Notes: generated from the sequence alone by a model not told the origin. 64,000 bases of DNA from Hydrogenophaga intermedia (GCF_000723405.1 NZ_CCAE010000016.1:22694-86693); one strand, 5' to 3'. Numbered from the stretch's first letter, positions 26,300 through 35,536 are shown. A program made the numbers and translations.

Positions 26300-27298
26300 T
26301 CAGGTCCGTGCACCCTTCCCGATGATGTCCGCGTTCAGCGGCGTGCGCGGTTTGCCGGTGGTGAGGTAGTCGATCACGTTGTCGGCCGCCAGCATGGCCA
26401 TGGCGCGGCGCGTCTGGATGGTGGCACTGGCAATGTGCGGCGTAAGCACGATGTTGGGCACGGTGAGCAGATCCGGATGCACCGACGGCTCGCCCTCGAA
26501 CACGTCCAGGCCCGCCGCCGCGATGCGCCGCTCCTTCAGTGCCTTCGCCAGCGCCGCGTCATCGACGATGCCGCCGCGCGCGATGTTGACCAGCGTGGCG
26601 CTGGACTTCATCTGCGCGATCTCTGCCGCGCCGATGGCGTGGTGGCTTTCCTTGCTGTAGGGCAGCACGAGGATGAGGTGGTCGGCCTCGCGCAGCAGCG
26701 TGGCCTTGTCCACATAGCTCGCCTTGCACTCGGCTTCGGTGGCCGCGTCCAGGCGCGAGCGGTTGTGGTAGATCACCTTCATGCCGAAGCCCAGGGCGCC
26801 GCGGCGCGCGATGGCCTGGCCGATGCGGCCCATGCCCAGGATGCCCAGCGTGCTGCCGTGCACCTCGGCGCCCGCGAACATGTCCAGGGCCCAGCGGTTC
26901 CACTGGCCGGCGCGCAGGAAATGCTCGCTCTCGGTGAGTCGGCGCGCGGTGGCCATGAGCAGCGCGAAACCGAAGTCGGCCGTGGTCTCGGTCAGCACGT
27001 CGGGCGTGTTGGTGGCCAGAACGCCGGCCGAGCTCAGCGCGGGCACATCGAAGTTGTTGTAGCCCACCGCGATGTTGGCCACGATGCGCAGCGAGGGCGC
27101 GGCTTGCACGATCGCGCCATCGATGCGTTCGCTGCCGGTGGTGAGCGCGCCCACCTTGCCCTGCAGACGTTCGATGAGCTGGGCCGGCGCGAGCACGCCG
27201 TCGGTGTCGTTGTGGTCGACCTCGAAGTGCTGGCGCAGATGTTCGACAACGTCGGGAAAGATCTTGCGGCTGATCAGGATGGCGGGCTTGGCGGCCAT
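26300..27298 (-). CDS. 2-hydroxyacid dehydrogenase (glyoxylate/hydroxypyruvate reductase type)
   Basis: A 332-residue D-2-hydroxyacid dehydrogenase. The nucleotide site is LGILGMGRIGQAIA near 150, followed by HNRSRL, a pattern that favours NADPH. The catalytic triad is visible as Arg in NIARGGIVDD, Glu in DVFEGEP and His in LTPHIASAT. The ATG at 27298 has AAGGAG upstream. The likely role is reduction of glyoxylate or hydroxypyruvate. It is the sixth gene of a nine-gene leftward run. Confidence 0.9.
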   Translation of the reverse strand: MAAKPAILISRKIFPDVVEHLRQHFEVDHNDTDGVLAPAQLIERLQGKVGALTTGSERIDGAIVQAAPSLRIVANIAVGYNNFDVPALSSAGVLATNTPDVLTETTADFGFALLMATARRLTESEHFLRAGQWNRWALDMFAGAEVHGSTLGILGMGRIGQAIARRGALGFGMKVIYHNRSRLDAATEAECKASYVDKATLLREADHLILVLPYSKESHHAIGAAEIAQMKSSATLVNIARGGIVDDAALAKALKERRIAAAGLDVFEGEPSVHPDLLTVPNIVLTPHIASATIQTRRAMAMLAADNVIDYLTTGKPRTPLNADIIGKGART

Positions 27299-27339
27299 GC
27301 GGCGGGTCTCCTTGGGGTGGTGTTGTGCGGGGGAGCAAA

Positions 27340-28752
27340 TCAGAGGAACCAGATCCAGGTGACGACCAGGAACAGCGGCACCAGGATGCCGACCGACCAG
27401 GCCATGTACCCAAAGAAGCTGGGCATCTTCACGCCGCGGTCCTCGGCGATGGCCTTGACCATGAGGTTGGGCGCGTTGCCGATGTAGGTGTTGGCGCCCA
27501 TGAACACCGCGCCCGCCGAGATGGCGATCAGCGTCGGCGCCAGGGTGGTCATCAGCACCTGCGGGTCGCCACCGGCGGTGTTGAAGAACACCAGGTAGGT
27601 GGGCGCGTTGTCCAGGAAGGAACTCAGAGCGCCCGTGGCCCAGAAGTACATGGCGTTGTTCGGCGAGCCATCGGCGTGCGTCACCGCGCGGATCACGGCC
27701 GAGAACGGGCCGTCGACGCCGGCTTTGAGCATGGCGATGACCGGGATGATGGTGAGGAAGATCGCCGCGAACAGCTTGGCCACCTCCGCCATCGGCCCCC
27801 AGTTGAACTGATTGCCCTCGTGCGCGCTGGCCGGCGTGATGCGCAGCGAGACCAGCGTGACGATGACCAGGCCGACGTCGCGCACGATGCCGGGCAGGCC
27901 GACGTCGGTACCGGCGACGTTGAACACCACAGAGGACTTCCACAAGCCGCTCATGAGCACCAGCACCACCACCACGCCCAGCAGCGCGAAATTGGCCGCG
28001 CCGTCGAAGCCCAGGCGCGGGGTGTCGGGCGTGGGGTCGGGCGCGCGCACCTCTTCACGGGTGCGGTAGTACCAGGTATCGACCAGGTAGAACAGCAGCA
28101 GCAGCGCGCCGACGATGAAGCCCGTCTTGGCCCACAGGTGCTCCAGCGTCCAGAAGAAGCCGACGCCCTTGAGGAAGCCCAGGAACAGCGGAGGATCGCC
28201 CAGCGGCGTGAGCGCGCCGCCCGCGTTGGACACGATGAAGATGAAGAACACCACCACGTGCACCTGGTGCTTGCGGTTGTCGTTGGCACGGATCAGTGGG
28301 CGGATCAGCAGCATCGACGCGCCGGTGGTGCCCATGAAGCTGGCCAGCACCGCGCCGATGGCCAGGATGCCGGTGTTGAGCGCGGGGCTGCCGTGCAGGT
28401 TGCCGCGCACGAAGATGCCGCCGGCCACCGTGAACAGCGCGGTGAGCAGGATGATGAATGGGATGTACTCGGCCAGCGCCGCGTGAACCACCGCCGCGCC
28501 GGTGGCCCCGGCACCGAAGGTAATGGCAAAGGGCACCAGAAAGGCCAGGGCCCAGGCCGCCGACACCTTGCCGAAGTGGTGGTGCCAGAACATGGGCGCC
28601 AACAGCGGCATGATGGCGATGGACAGCAGCACGCCCGCGAACGGCACGCCCCACAACACCGACAGCTGGCTGCCGTCGAGGTCGGCGGCGGCGGCCAGGC
28701 CGGGCAACAGAAGGGTGAACAGGGCCAGCGCCCTGCTCCATTGAAGTCTCAC
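27340..28752 (-). CDS. Sodium:proton antiporter, NhaD/ArsB superfamily
   Basis: A 470-residue inner-membrane protein with a cleavable-looking signal (RALALFTLLLPGLAAAADL) and about twelve helices. The signature is SFMGTTGASMLLIRPL, with the mirrored SNAGGALTPLGDPPLFLGFLKGV and VFMGANTYIGNAPNLMVKAIAE typical of NhaD-like Na+/H+ antiporters of the ion-transporter superfamily. It probably exports Na+ or imports a carboxylate with Na+. It lies 14 bp after the FKBP stop, in the same run. Confidence 0.87.
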   Translation of the reverse strand: MRLQWSRALALFTLLLPGLAAAADLDGSQLSVLWGVPFAGVLLSIAIMPLLAPMFWHHHFGKVSAAWALAFLVPFAITFGAGATGAAVVHAALAEYIPFIILLTALFTVAGGIFVRGNLHGSPALNTGILAIGAVLASFMGTTGASMLLIRPLIRANDNRKHQVHVVVFFIFIVSNAGGALTPLGDPPLFLGFLKGVGFFWTLEHLWAKTGFIVGALLLLFYLVDTWYYRTREEVRAPDPTPDTPRLGFDGAANFALLGVVVVLVLMSGLWKSSVVFNVAGTDVGLPGIVRDVGLVIVTLVSLRITPASAHEGNQFNWGPMAEVAKLFAAIFLTIIPVIAMLKAGVDGPFSAVIRAVTHADGSPNNAMYFWATGALSSFLDNAPTYLVFFNTAGGDPQVLMTTLAPTLIAISAGAVFMGANTYIGNAPNLMVKAIAEDRGVKMPSFFGYMAWSVGILVPLFLVVTWIWFL

Positions 28753-28766
28753 GCGGTGCTCCTTGC

Positions 28767-29114
28767 TCAGACGGCCAGCAGATCGACTTCAAACAGCAGC
28801 GTGGCGTTGGGCGGGATCACGCCGCCGGCGCCGCGAGCGCCGTAACCCAGTTCGGGCGGGATCACCAGGCGGCGCGTGCCGCCCACCTTCATGCCCTGCA
28901 CGCCCTCGTCCCAGCCGCGGATGACGTGGCCCATGCCGAGCGGAAATTCGAACGGCTGGCCGCGATCCTTGCTGGAGTCGAACTTGCTGCCGGCGGCGTC
29001 GTTGACGTACAGCCAGCCGGTGTAGTGCACCTGCACGGGCCGGCCCGCCTGGGCTTCGTCGCCCTGGCCCACCACGGTGTCTTCGTACTGCAGGCCGCTG
29101 GGGGTGGTGATCAT
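28767..29114 (-). CDS. FKBP-type peptidyl-prolyl cis-trans isomerase
   Basis: A 115-residue single-domain cytosolic FKBP. The active-site residues appear in VQVHYTGWLYVNDAAGSKFDSS, PFEFPLGMGHVIRGWDEGVQGMKVGGTRRL and IPPELGYGARGAGGVIPPNATLLFEVDLL, a near-consensus FKBP. The ATG at 29114 is preceded by CAGGAG. It lacks a signal peptide and the insert-in-flap of SlyD. Length fits the minimal FKBP fold. Confidence 0.95.
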   Translation of the reverse strand: MITTPSGLQYEDTVVGQGDEAQAGRPVQVHYTGWLYVNDAAGSKFDSSKDRGQPFEFPLGMGHVIRGWDEGVQGMKVGGTRRLVIPPELGYGARGAGGVIPPNATLLFEVDLLAV

Positions 29115-29149
29115 GTGTGTCTCCTGAAATGAAAGGGAAGTAGGCGGCC

Positions 29150-29869
29150 TCAGCCCAGCCAGCGAGTGAACGCCGACACCGGCTCGCGGGGCGTGTGGAA
29201 CCCGTTGACGGGCTCGTCGGGATCGGCGTAGCCGAGCGCCATGCCGCAAACCAGCATCTCGTCGGCGCCGGCACCGATGTGCGGCAGGATGATCTTCGCG
29301 AAACCATTCCAGGCCGCCTGCGGGCAAGTGTGCAGGCCCTGGCCGCGCGCGGCCACCATGATGTTCTGCATGAACATGCCGTAGTCCACCAGGGAACCGC
29401 GCCCCATCACGCGGTCCAGGGTGAACATCAGGCCCACGGGCGCGTCGAAGAAGCGGAAATTGCGGTGGTGCTGCGCGTGCATCTTGTCCTTCTCGCCCTT
29501 GGCGATGCCCAGCAGCCCGTACAGGCCCCAGCCGTTCTCGCGACGACGGTCGATGTAGGGGCTGACCCATTTCTCGGGGTAGTAGTCGTATTCCTCGCGG
29601 TACTCGGCGGCCAGCGCGGGGTTGGCGTAGATCGCGTCGTGCGCAGCGCAGACCTTGGCCACCAGTTCGTCGCGTGAGGCGTTCTGCAGCACGTACACGC
29701 GCCAGGGCTGGGTGTTGGTGCCCGAGGGCGCGCGGCTCGCCACCTGCAGGATGTGCTCGATGGACTCGCGCGGCACCGGCGTGCGCAGGAAGGCGCGCGT
29801 GGACATGCGACTGGTGATGGCGGCATCGACGCTCGCGGGGTCGATCGACACGGGCTCGGCAAGATTCAT
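29150..29869 (-). CDS. Nitroreductase-family FMN oxidoreductase
   Basis: A 239-residue flavoenzyme of the NfsB-like family. The FMN site includes [13 protein letters not shown] near the N-terminus and [17 protein letters not shown] near 45. The C-terminal segment [43 protein letters not shown] is typical of nitroreductases that bind FMN between monomers. The start overlaps the thioesterase stop as ATGA. The physiological substrate is unknown; many act on quinones or nitro compounds. Confidence 0.9.
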   Translation of the reverse strand: MNLAEPVSIDPASVDAAITSRMSTRAFLRTPVPRESIEHILQVASRAPSGTNTQPWRVYVLQNASRDELVAKVCAAHDAIYANPALAAEYREEYDYYPEKWVSPYIDRRRENGWGLYGLLGIAKGEKDKMHAQHHRNFRFFDAPVGLMFTLDRVMGRGSLVDYGMFMQNIMVAARGQGLHTCPQAAWNGFAKIILPHIGAGADEMLVCGMALGYADPDEPVNGFHTPREPVSAFTRWLG

Positions 29870-30309
29870 CGAAGGGTCTCCAGGGTCTGCTTCAAGGCCT
29901 CGGGCAGAGGCACCGGACGGCGGCTGGCGCGGTCCACGTAGACATGCACGAAGTGGCCATGGGCCGCGGTGCGTTCGGCCCCCTCGGCGAACAGGCCGAC
30001 CTCGTAGCGCACGCTGGAGGTGCCCAGGTGCGCCACGCGCAGGCCCGCCCAGACGGTCTGGGGAAAGGCGAGGGGTTCGAAATAGTGGCACTGCGTCTCC
30101 ACCACCAGGCCAATCACACCGCCCGCATGAATGTCCAGCGCGCCCGACTCGATCAGGTGCGCGTTGACCGCGGTGTCGAACCAGCCGTAGTAGACGACGT
30201 TGTTGACGTGGCCATAGATGTCGTTGTCGGCCCAGCGCGTGCCGATGGCGCGAAAGACGCGGTAGTCGCTGCGGGGCCGGGCCTGGGGGCGGGAAGCCGG
30301 TGCGGTCAT
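29866..30309 (-). CDS. Acyl-CoA thioesterase (4HBT hotdog family)
   Basis: A 147-residue hotdog-fold thioesterase. [24 protein letters not shown] holds the Asp-x-x-GHVNN motif of the YbgC/4-hydroxybenzoyl-CoA thioesterase group. The C-terminal strand reads [22 protein letters not shown]. The ATG at 30309 overlaps the stop of the upstream histone-deacetylase-like gene as ATGA. It hydrolyses an acyl-CoA that is not identifiable here. Confidence 0.9.
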   Translation of the reverse strand: MTAPASRPQARPRSDYRVFRAIGTRWADNDIYGHVNNVVYYGWFDTAVNAHLIESGALDIHAGGVIGLVVETQCHYFEPLAFPQTVWAGLRVAHLGTSSVRYEVGLFAEGAERTAAHGHFVHVYVDRASRRPVPLPEALKQTLETLR

Positions 30310-31301
30310 GGCGCCGGATTGTGCCAGTGCGTACCCTGGGGGGTGGCCGCGGCCTCGGCCGCGAGCGCCTGGCCCTGCCAACGGCGCTCGAACGCCAGCG
30401 CGGTGCGGTAGGTGTTGACTTGCACCTGCAGGGTGGACTCCATGTCGTGGCCATAGCCGCCACCCATGGCAAAGACCAGGGGCAGGCGGCGCGACCAGGC
30501 CCAGTCCATGACGCGTCGGTCGCGCGCCTCCAGGCCGTCGAAGCTGAGTTTCAGGCGTCCGAGCCGATCGCCCTCGTGCGGGTCGGCGCCGGCCAGGTAG
30601 AGCACCAGCTCAGGCTCGAAGCGTCGGTCCAATTCGTCCAGTGCCAGTTCCAGCGCGTGGAGGTAGTCGTCGTCGGCGCAACCATCGGGGAGCTCCACGT
30701 CAAGGTCGCTCGGCTCCTTGCGGAAGGGAAAGTTCTTCGCGCCGTGCAACGACAGCGTGAACACGCTGGCATCGCCCGCGAAGATGCGCGCCGTGCCATT
30801 GCCCTGGTGCACGTCCAGGTCGACGATGGCCACGCGCAGCGGCTCGCGCCTGTCGTGGCGGCGGGCGTGCTCCGCCTGCATGAGCCGCGCCGCGACGGCG
30901 AAGTCGTTGAAGACGCAGAAGCCGCCGCCCTTGTCGGCGTAAGCGTGGTGGGTACCCCCCGCAAGGTTGGCCGCCAGGCCGCCACCCTGCCCCATCACGC
31001 GTCGAGCGGCCTGCAGCGTCGCCCCCACCGAGCGGCGCGCCCGCTCGGCCATGGCCGTGCTCCAGGGAAAGCCGATCTCGCGCTGCAAGGCCGGGCTCAG
31101 CGTGCCGCTGGCCACAGCGTCGATGTAGGCGGGCGTGTGCACCAACGTCAGCTCGCCATCGCTGGCGGGGAGCGCCTCATGCATTTCCACCTCGGGACAT
31201 TCCCGGGCCAGGCGCTCGCGCAACTGAGCGTACTTGGCCATGGGAAAGCGGTGCCCGCTGGGCAGGGGCAGCACGAAGTGATCGGCGTAGAAGGCGTGCA
31301 C
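30306..31301 (-). CDS. Histone deacetylase-family hydrolase
   Basis: A 331-residue zinc hydrolase of the HDAC/acetoin-utilisation superfamily. Catalytic and metal residues are visible: His-His and Gly-rich [39 protein letters not shown] (zinc Asp and His), and [13 protein letters not shown]. Bacterial members deacetylate polyamines or small acetyl amides. The family N-terminus [19 protein letters not shown] fits a GTG start at 31301; no ATG is available. It is the first gene of the leftward nine-gene run and is divergent from the phasin gene. Confidence 0.88.
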   Translation of the reverse strand: MHAFYADHFVLPLPSGHRFPMAKYAQLRERLARECPEVEMHEALPASDGELTLVHTPAYIDAVASGTLSPALQREIGFPWSTAMAERARRSVGATLQAARRVMGQGGGLAANLAGGTHHAYADKGGGFCVFNDFAVAARLMQAEHARRHDRREPLRVAIVDLDVHQGNGTARIFAGDASVFTLSLHGAKNFPFRKEPSDLDVELPDGCADDDYLHALELALDELDRRFEPELVLYLAGADPHEGDRLGRLKLSFDGLEARDRRVMDWAWSRRLPLVFAMGGGYGHDMESTLQVQVNTYRTALAFERRWQGQALAAEAAATPQGTHWHNPAP

Positions 31302-31387
31302 GAGGGGACGGTCCAGGAACAGCGGCGCATTGTGGTCGCGGCGCGAAGCCGCAGCGGGGGTACCGGATTTAGAACGCGGTCTCTAGA

Positions 31388-31404
31388 TTGTTGCAATGCA
31401 GCAA
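31388..31404. promoter_or_regulatory. 17-bp palindrome, candidate PhaR-type operator
   Basis: TTGTTGCAATGCAGCAA is a near-perfect palindrome (seven of eight pairs match). It lies directly upstream of a -35/-10 pair (TTGCGC at 31412-31417, 17-bp spacer, AATAAT at 31435-31440) serving the phasin gene. PhaR-type repressors of PHA granules bind TGC/GCA-rich palindromes before phasin genes, so this is a plausible site. No phaR gene is in the window. Confidence 0.5.
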
Positions 31405-31550
31405 AAAAGGGTTGCGCTCCGGCAGCGCGTCCTGAATAATTCGATCCATGTTGCAGCGCAGCATAACGAACGGAAACACCGCTCGAACCGGGACTTCAGC
31501 CCCACGCCGCAACCGCCGTTGTCCACCATCCACCCTTCAGGAGAATCCTC

Positions 31551-32093
31551 ATGCTGACCGCCGAACAAATCATCGCCGCCCAGAAGTCCCAGATCGACAC
31601 CCTCTTCGGTCTGACCCAGAAAGCCTTCGAAGGCGTCGAAAAGCTGGTTGAACTCAACCTGCAAGCCACCAAGGCCGCCCTGTCCGAGTCCGCGAACAAC
31701 ACCCAGGCCCTGCTCAGCGTCAAGGACGCCCAGGAACTGCTGAACCTGCAAGCCAGCATGGTGCAGCCCCTGGCCGAGAAGACCGTGGCCTACAGCCGCC
31801 ACCTGTATGACATCGCCGCCGGCACCGGCGCCGAGTTCAGCAAGGCCGCCGAAGCCACCGCCACCGACACGCAGAAGAAGTTCATGGCTGTCGTGGACAA
31901 CGCCGCCAAGAACGCGCCGGCCGGTTCCGAAACCGCTGTCGCCGTGATGAAGAGCGCTGTCTCCGCTGCCAACAACGCCATCGAATCGGTGCAAAAGGCC
32001 GTCAAGCAAGCCACCGACATGGCCGAAGCCAACTTCAACACCGTGGCCGCCACCGCCGTGAACGCCACCAAGACCGCCGCCAAGAAGCGCTGA
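31551..32093 (+). CDS. phaP: Phasin (PhaP), polyhydroxyalkanoate granule surface protein
   Basis: A 180-residue Phasin_2 family protein. It is almost wholly helical and amphipathic, rich in Ala, Lys, Gln and Val ([36 protein letters not shown]), with no signal peptide. It coats PHA granules and controls their size. The C-terminal Ala/Lys repeat ([15 protein letters not shown]) is typical of Burkholderiales phasins. AGGAG lies before the ATG. It stands alone, with no pha synthase nearby. Confidence 0.95.
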   Translation: MLTAEQIIAAQKSQIDTLFGLTQKAFEGVEKLVELNLQATKAALSESANNTQALLSVKDAQELLNLQASMVQPLAEKTVAYSRHLYDIAAGTGAEFSKAAEATATDTQKKFMAVVDNAAKNAPAGSETAVAVMKSAVSAANNAIESVQKAVKQATDMAEANFNTVAATAVNATKTAAKKR

Positions 32094-32127
32094 AATAGCA
32101 CAAGTTTGCTGCCGTTGATCGCGGGAC

Positions 32128-32294
32128 TTGACATTTCGTCGCCCGCCCACAATTGGTACGACAAGACAGTCTTAGCCTGAGCACCCAAGGTTTTGCTGTC
32201 ATCGGTTTTTTCTGGTTGTCTCCTCGGGTCCTTTTCGAAATTCGGTTTCATCGGACCCTTCAATGCCCTCACCATGCGGTGAGGGCTTTTTTTT
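32128..32294 (+). ncRNA. Candidate small RNA downstream of phaP
   Basis: TTGACA at 32128-32133 is followed about 16-17 bp later by an AT-rich -10-like region. About 130 nt further on lies a strong terminator (32265-32294). Between them GGGTCC at 32226-32231 pairs with GGACCC at 32253-32258 around an inner stem, and no reading frame with a ribosome site is present. The -10 is weak, so an mRNA tail from phaP is the alternative. Confidence 0.4.
32265..32294 (+). terminator. Rho-independent terminator
   Basis: A perfect 9-bp stem (GCCCTCACC with GGTGAGGGC) around ATGC, followed by eight T residues. It ends transcription from phaP or from the candidate small RNA, 104 bp before the pigment cluster begins. 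Confidence 0.93.
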
Positions 32295-32397
32295 GGTTAC
32301 ATGCCCCCCCAGGAGGCCCCCGGGCGGGCCTCCTAGAATGCCCGGGACCAAGCGCCACGCGACCGCGAACGGCGCGCTCGACGAACAACGAGGTTCC

Positions 32398-33735
32398 ATG
32401 CAAGAGGCGGGCATCACGCAGCGCGACTGCGACGTTCTGGTGATCGGTGGCGGGCCTGCGGGCTCCACGGTCGCCACGCTGCTGGCGCGCGAGGGCCACC
32501 ATGTGGTGCTGCTGGACAAGGACCGGCACCCGCGCTTTCACATCGGTGAGTCGCTGCTGCCGGCCAACCTGCCGCTGCTGGATCGGCTGGGCGTAGGCGA
32601 CGCGATCCGCGCGATCGGCATGCACAAGCCCGGGGCCGAATTCGTGTCTCCCCAGCACACCCACACGCAGGTCTATCACTTTGCCGACGCCTGGGACAAG
32701 TCCATGCCCGCTGCGTACCAGGTCAAGCGCGCGGACTTCGACCATGTGCTGTTGCGCAATGCCGCCTCCCAAGGCGTGGACGTGCACGAGGCCACGCTGG
32801 CCCGGGAGGTGCGCTGGTCCGCCGATGCCCAGCGCGCCGAGTCGGTCACCTCGACAGACGAAAACGGCCAGGCCATCGAATGGCACCCCCGCTTCCTGGT
32901 GGACGCTTCGGGGCGCGACACCTTTCTCGCCGGCCGGCTCAAGAGCAAGGAAAAGAACCCCAACCACAACAGCGCCGCCGTGTATGCGCACTTCCGGGGG
33001 GCACGCCGGCAAGCTGGCGCGGACGAAGGCAACATCACCATCTTCTGGTTCGACCACGGCTGGTTCTGGTTCATCCCGCTGAGCGACGGCACCACGAGCG
33101 TGGGCATGGTCACCTGGCCTTACCACATGAAGACGCGGGGCGGACGGGATCTGCAGGACTTCCTGCTCGACAACATCCGCGCCTGCCCCGCGCTGGCCGA
33201 GCGGCTGGCCGAGGCCGAGCCGGTCACCGCCGCCGAGGCCACGGGCAACTACTCCTACCGCTCCACGTTGAGCCACGGCGAGGGCTTCCTGCTGCTGGGC
33301 GACGCCTACGCCTTCATCGACCCGGTGTTCTCCTCGGGGGTATGGCTGGCCATGAGCAGCGCCGACATCGGGGCCCGCACGGTTGACACCTGCCTGCGCG
33401 AGCCCGCGCGCGCTGCACGGGCCATGCGCCATTTCGACCAGCACATGCGCCATGGCCCACGCGAATTTTCCTGGTTCATTTACCGCATGACGAATCCCAC
33501 CATGCGCGGCTTCTTCATGGACCCGCACAACCCCTTGCGCATGAAAGAGGCGCTGCTGTCCGTGTTAGCCGGGGACCTCTTCGGGCGTACACCCATCTGG
33601 CCTTCGCTGTGGGCTTTCAAGAGCTTTTATTTCGCGGTCAACCTGGGCAACCCGCTGCGAACCTGGCGCGCCTGGCGACAGCGCCGGCGCAACATCCGGC
33701 CCACTGTCTCGGCCAACGCCGCCTCGAATCCATGA
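32398..33735 (+). CDS. Flavin-dependent halogenase-like FAD oxidoreductase
   Basis: A 445-residue FAD enzyme with the features of flavin-dependent halogenases. The FAD site is GGGPAG at 17-22, the tunnel lysine candidate is K77 in GMHKPGAEFVS, and WFWFIP at 222-227 fits the WxWxIP halogenase signature. HIGESLLPANLPLLDRLGV at 48-66 matches halogenases that act on carrier-bound phenols or pyrroles. It heads the rightward arm of the pigment cluster, and the chorismatase-like gene overlaps its end as ATGA. Xanthomonadins are halogenated, so aryl-ring halogenation is the likely role. A plain monooxygenase or geranylgeranyl-reductase-like enzyme is the alternative. Confidence 0.82.
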   Translation: MQEAGITQRDCDVLVIGGGPAGSTVATLLAREGHHVVLLDKDRHPRFHIGESLLPANLPLLDRLGVGDAIRAIGMHKPGAEFVSPQHTHTQVYHFADAWDKSMPAAYQVKRADFDHVLLRNAASQGVDVHEATLAREVRWSADAQRAESVTSTDENGQAIEWHPRFLVDASGRDTFLAGRLKSKEKNPNHNSAAVYAHFRGARRQAGADEGNITIFWFDHGWFWFIPLSDGTTSVGMVTWPYHMKTRGGRDLQDFLLDNIRACPALAERLAEAEPVTAAEATGNYSYRSTLSHGEGFLLLGDAYAFIDPVFSSGVWLAMSSADIGARTVDTCLREPARAARAMRHFDQHMRHGPREFSWFIYRMTNPTMRGFFMDPHNPLRMKEALLSVLAGDLFGRTPIWPSLWAFKSFYFAVNLGNPLRTWRAWRQRRRNIRPTVSANAASNP

Positions 33736-34730
33736 GCGGCCTGCAATGGCTCACGCAGCGCGCGATCGACACGTCGATCGCTCACACCGTGCTGGGTGGC
33801 GCGGCCCTGCCCGATGCACCCGGCACGCCGACCTGGCCCGAGCAGCGCCTGCGCATGGTCGTTGAGAGCGGCACCGACGCGACCTGGCGCGAGGCCTGGT
33901 GCAGTGACGGCCCACTGCAGCAGGAACAGGTTGCTGGCCTGCAATGGCGCTGCGGCCATGACCTGCTGTACGGCCTGATAGAACTCGACGAACCCGCGCC
34001 GGACGTGCCCGAACGCGGCAAGCACCTGCGCGAACGCACGCGTAATGCCTACCTGCGCCTGTTTGCCTTGCTAAACGAGCGTGAAATGCCCCACTTGTGG
34101 CGTGTGTGGAACTTCATGGCCGACATCAACCGCGACGAGGACGGCCTGGAGCGCTACCGCTGGTTCAACCTGGGCCGACACGACGCCTGCTCGGCGGCCG
34201 GCGCCGCCAGCGCGGCCCAGATGCCCGCGGCCAGCGCCCTGGGCTGGGCCCGGGGACCGCTGTCGATTGCCTTCCTCGCCGGGCGCAAGCCGCCGCGCCC
34301 GATCGAGAACCCGCGCCAGGTGAGCGCCTTCCACTACCCCGGCGACTACGGACCACGCCCGCCGCTGTTCGCGCGCGCGGCGCTGGCCGAATCGGGCCGT
34401 GACGAATGGCTCTTCGTCTCGGGCACGGCCAGCATCGTGGGCCACCAGACCGTGCACACGGGCGACGTGGTGGCGCAGTGCGAGGAAACCGCCCGCAACG
34501 TGCTGACGGTGCTGGACCAGGCGAACCAGGTCACGCGCACAGCAGGCCACCGCGCCGAGGCGCTGAGCCACCGCGTGTACGTGCGCCACACCGCTGACTT
34601 CCCTGTGGTGCGTCGTGCGCTGGAGCGTTGTCTTGGCGGCGCCGGCCTCACACTCATGCAGGCCGACATCTGCCGCCACGATCTGCTGGTCGAGGTGGAG
34701 TCCGTGGCCCACGGCCTCCTGCTCGCTTGA
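33732..34730 (+). CDS. Chorismatase-like protein (XanB2/Hyg5/FkbO family)
   Basis: A 332-residue protein of the chorismatase family, which turns chorismate into 3-hydroxybenzoate (with 4-hydroxybenzoate) or a dihydroxycyclohexadiene acid. Landmarks are HLWRVWNFMADINRDEDGLERYRWFNLGR, SAFHYPGDYGPRPPLFARA, WLFVSGTASIVGHQTVHTGDVVAQCEET and the closing DLLVEVESV with the catalytic Glu. In Xanthomonas, XanB2 supplies 3-hydroxybenzoate as the xanthomonadin starter, so the same role is likely here. Which product is formed cannot be read from the sequence. Confidence 0.88.
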   Translation: MSGLQWLTQRAIDTSIAHTVLGGAALPDAPGTPTWPEQRLRMVVESGTDATWREAWCSDGPLQQEQVAGLQWRCGHDLLYGLIELDEPAPDVPERGKHLRERTRNAYLRLFALLNEREMPHLWRVWNFMADINRDEDGLERYRWFNLGRHDACSAAGAASAAQMPAASALGWARGPLSIAFLAGRKPPRPIENPRQVSAFHYPGDYGPRPPLFARAALAESGRDEWLFVSGTASIVGHQTVHTGDVVAQCEETARNVLTVLDQANQVTRTAGHRAEALSHRVYVRHTADFPVVRRALERCLGGAGLTLMQADICRHDLLVEVESVAHGLLLA

Positions 34731-35536
34731 TGGGGCTCGCACTGCCACGAACTGCCCAGGCGCTGCAAGCGCTGCGCGAGCACATCGCCATGGCGATCGG
34801 CCTGGGCACGCTCGCGCTGCTGTGCCTGAGCTGGTCGCCGATCGCACTGCTGCTGCACCACACGCTGCCCCGCCGCTGGGGCCAACCGCTGGGCCGGCGA
34901 GTGGCCACGCTGTGTTTCCGCTTCTACCTGGGCGTGCTGCGCGTGGCCTGCGGCTGCCACTTCCACCTGAACGCGCTCGACGAACTGGCCAAACGGGGAC
35001 CCGCGATCATTGTGGCCAACCACCCGAGCCTGCTTGACGCCTTACTGCTGATCTCTCATCTGCCCAACGCGGTCTGCATCATGAAGGCCAGCCTCATGAA
35101 CAACCCGATGTTTGGCGCGGGCGCCCGTCTGGCGGGCTACATTCGCAACGACAGCCTGCTGCACGTGATCCTGCACTGCCGCTCGGCCTTGCGCGAGGGC
35201 GCGCACGTCATCGTGTTTCCGGAAGGCACCCGCACCATCGAGGCCCCGATGAACCGCATTCCCGTCTCCATCGGCCTGCTGGCGGTGCGCGCCCAGATGC
35301 CCGTGCAAACGGTGCTGCTCGACTTCTCCAGCCCCTACCTGGGCAAGGCCTGGCCGCTGTGGCGCCGCCCGGAGCTGCCGCTGCACGTGCGCGCGCGGCT
35401 GGGCCGGCGCTTCGACCCACCCCGCGACGCCCAGGCCTTCACCGACGAGCTGCAGCGCCACTTCGACCAGGCGCTGAGCGCCCCGTCTTCTTCCCCGACT
35501 CCATGCCCCATACCTCCACCACCCACCTCGTCCTGA
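34730..35536 (+). CDS. 1-acylglycerol-3-phosphate O-acyltransferase-like protein
   Basis: A 268-residue PlsC-type acyltransferase with one or two N-terminal membrane helices. The HX4D motif lies in VANHPSLLDAL, and the glycerol/phosphate motif is FPEGTRTIEAP. Its ATG overlaps the previous stop in TGATG, and its end overlaps the glycosyltransferase start by 34 bp. In aryl-polyene clusters such enzymes attach the polyene acid to a lipid or sugar. The C-terminus is Ser/Pro-rich and probably disordered. Confidence 0.87.
   Translation: MGLALPRTAQALQALREHIAMAIGLGTLALLCLSWSPIALLLHHTLPRRWGQPLGRRVATLCFRFYLGVLRVACGCHFHLNALDELAKRGPAIIVANHPSLLDALLLISHLPNAVCIMKASLMNNPMFGAGARLAGYIRNDSLLHVILHCRSALREGAHVIVFPEGTRTIEAPMNRIPVSIGLLAVRAQMPVQTVLLDFSSPYLGKAWPLWRRPELPLHVRARLGRRFDPPRDAQAFTDELQRHFDQALSAPSSSPTPCPIPPPPTSS

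Noticed and set aside
30306..31301. Histone deacetylase as a chromatin enzyme
   Set aside because: Bacterial members of this fold act on acetylpolyamines or other small amides. The name reflects only the fold.
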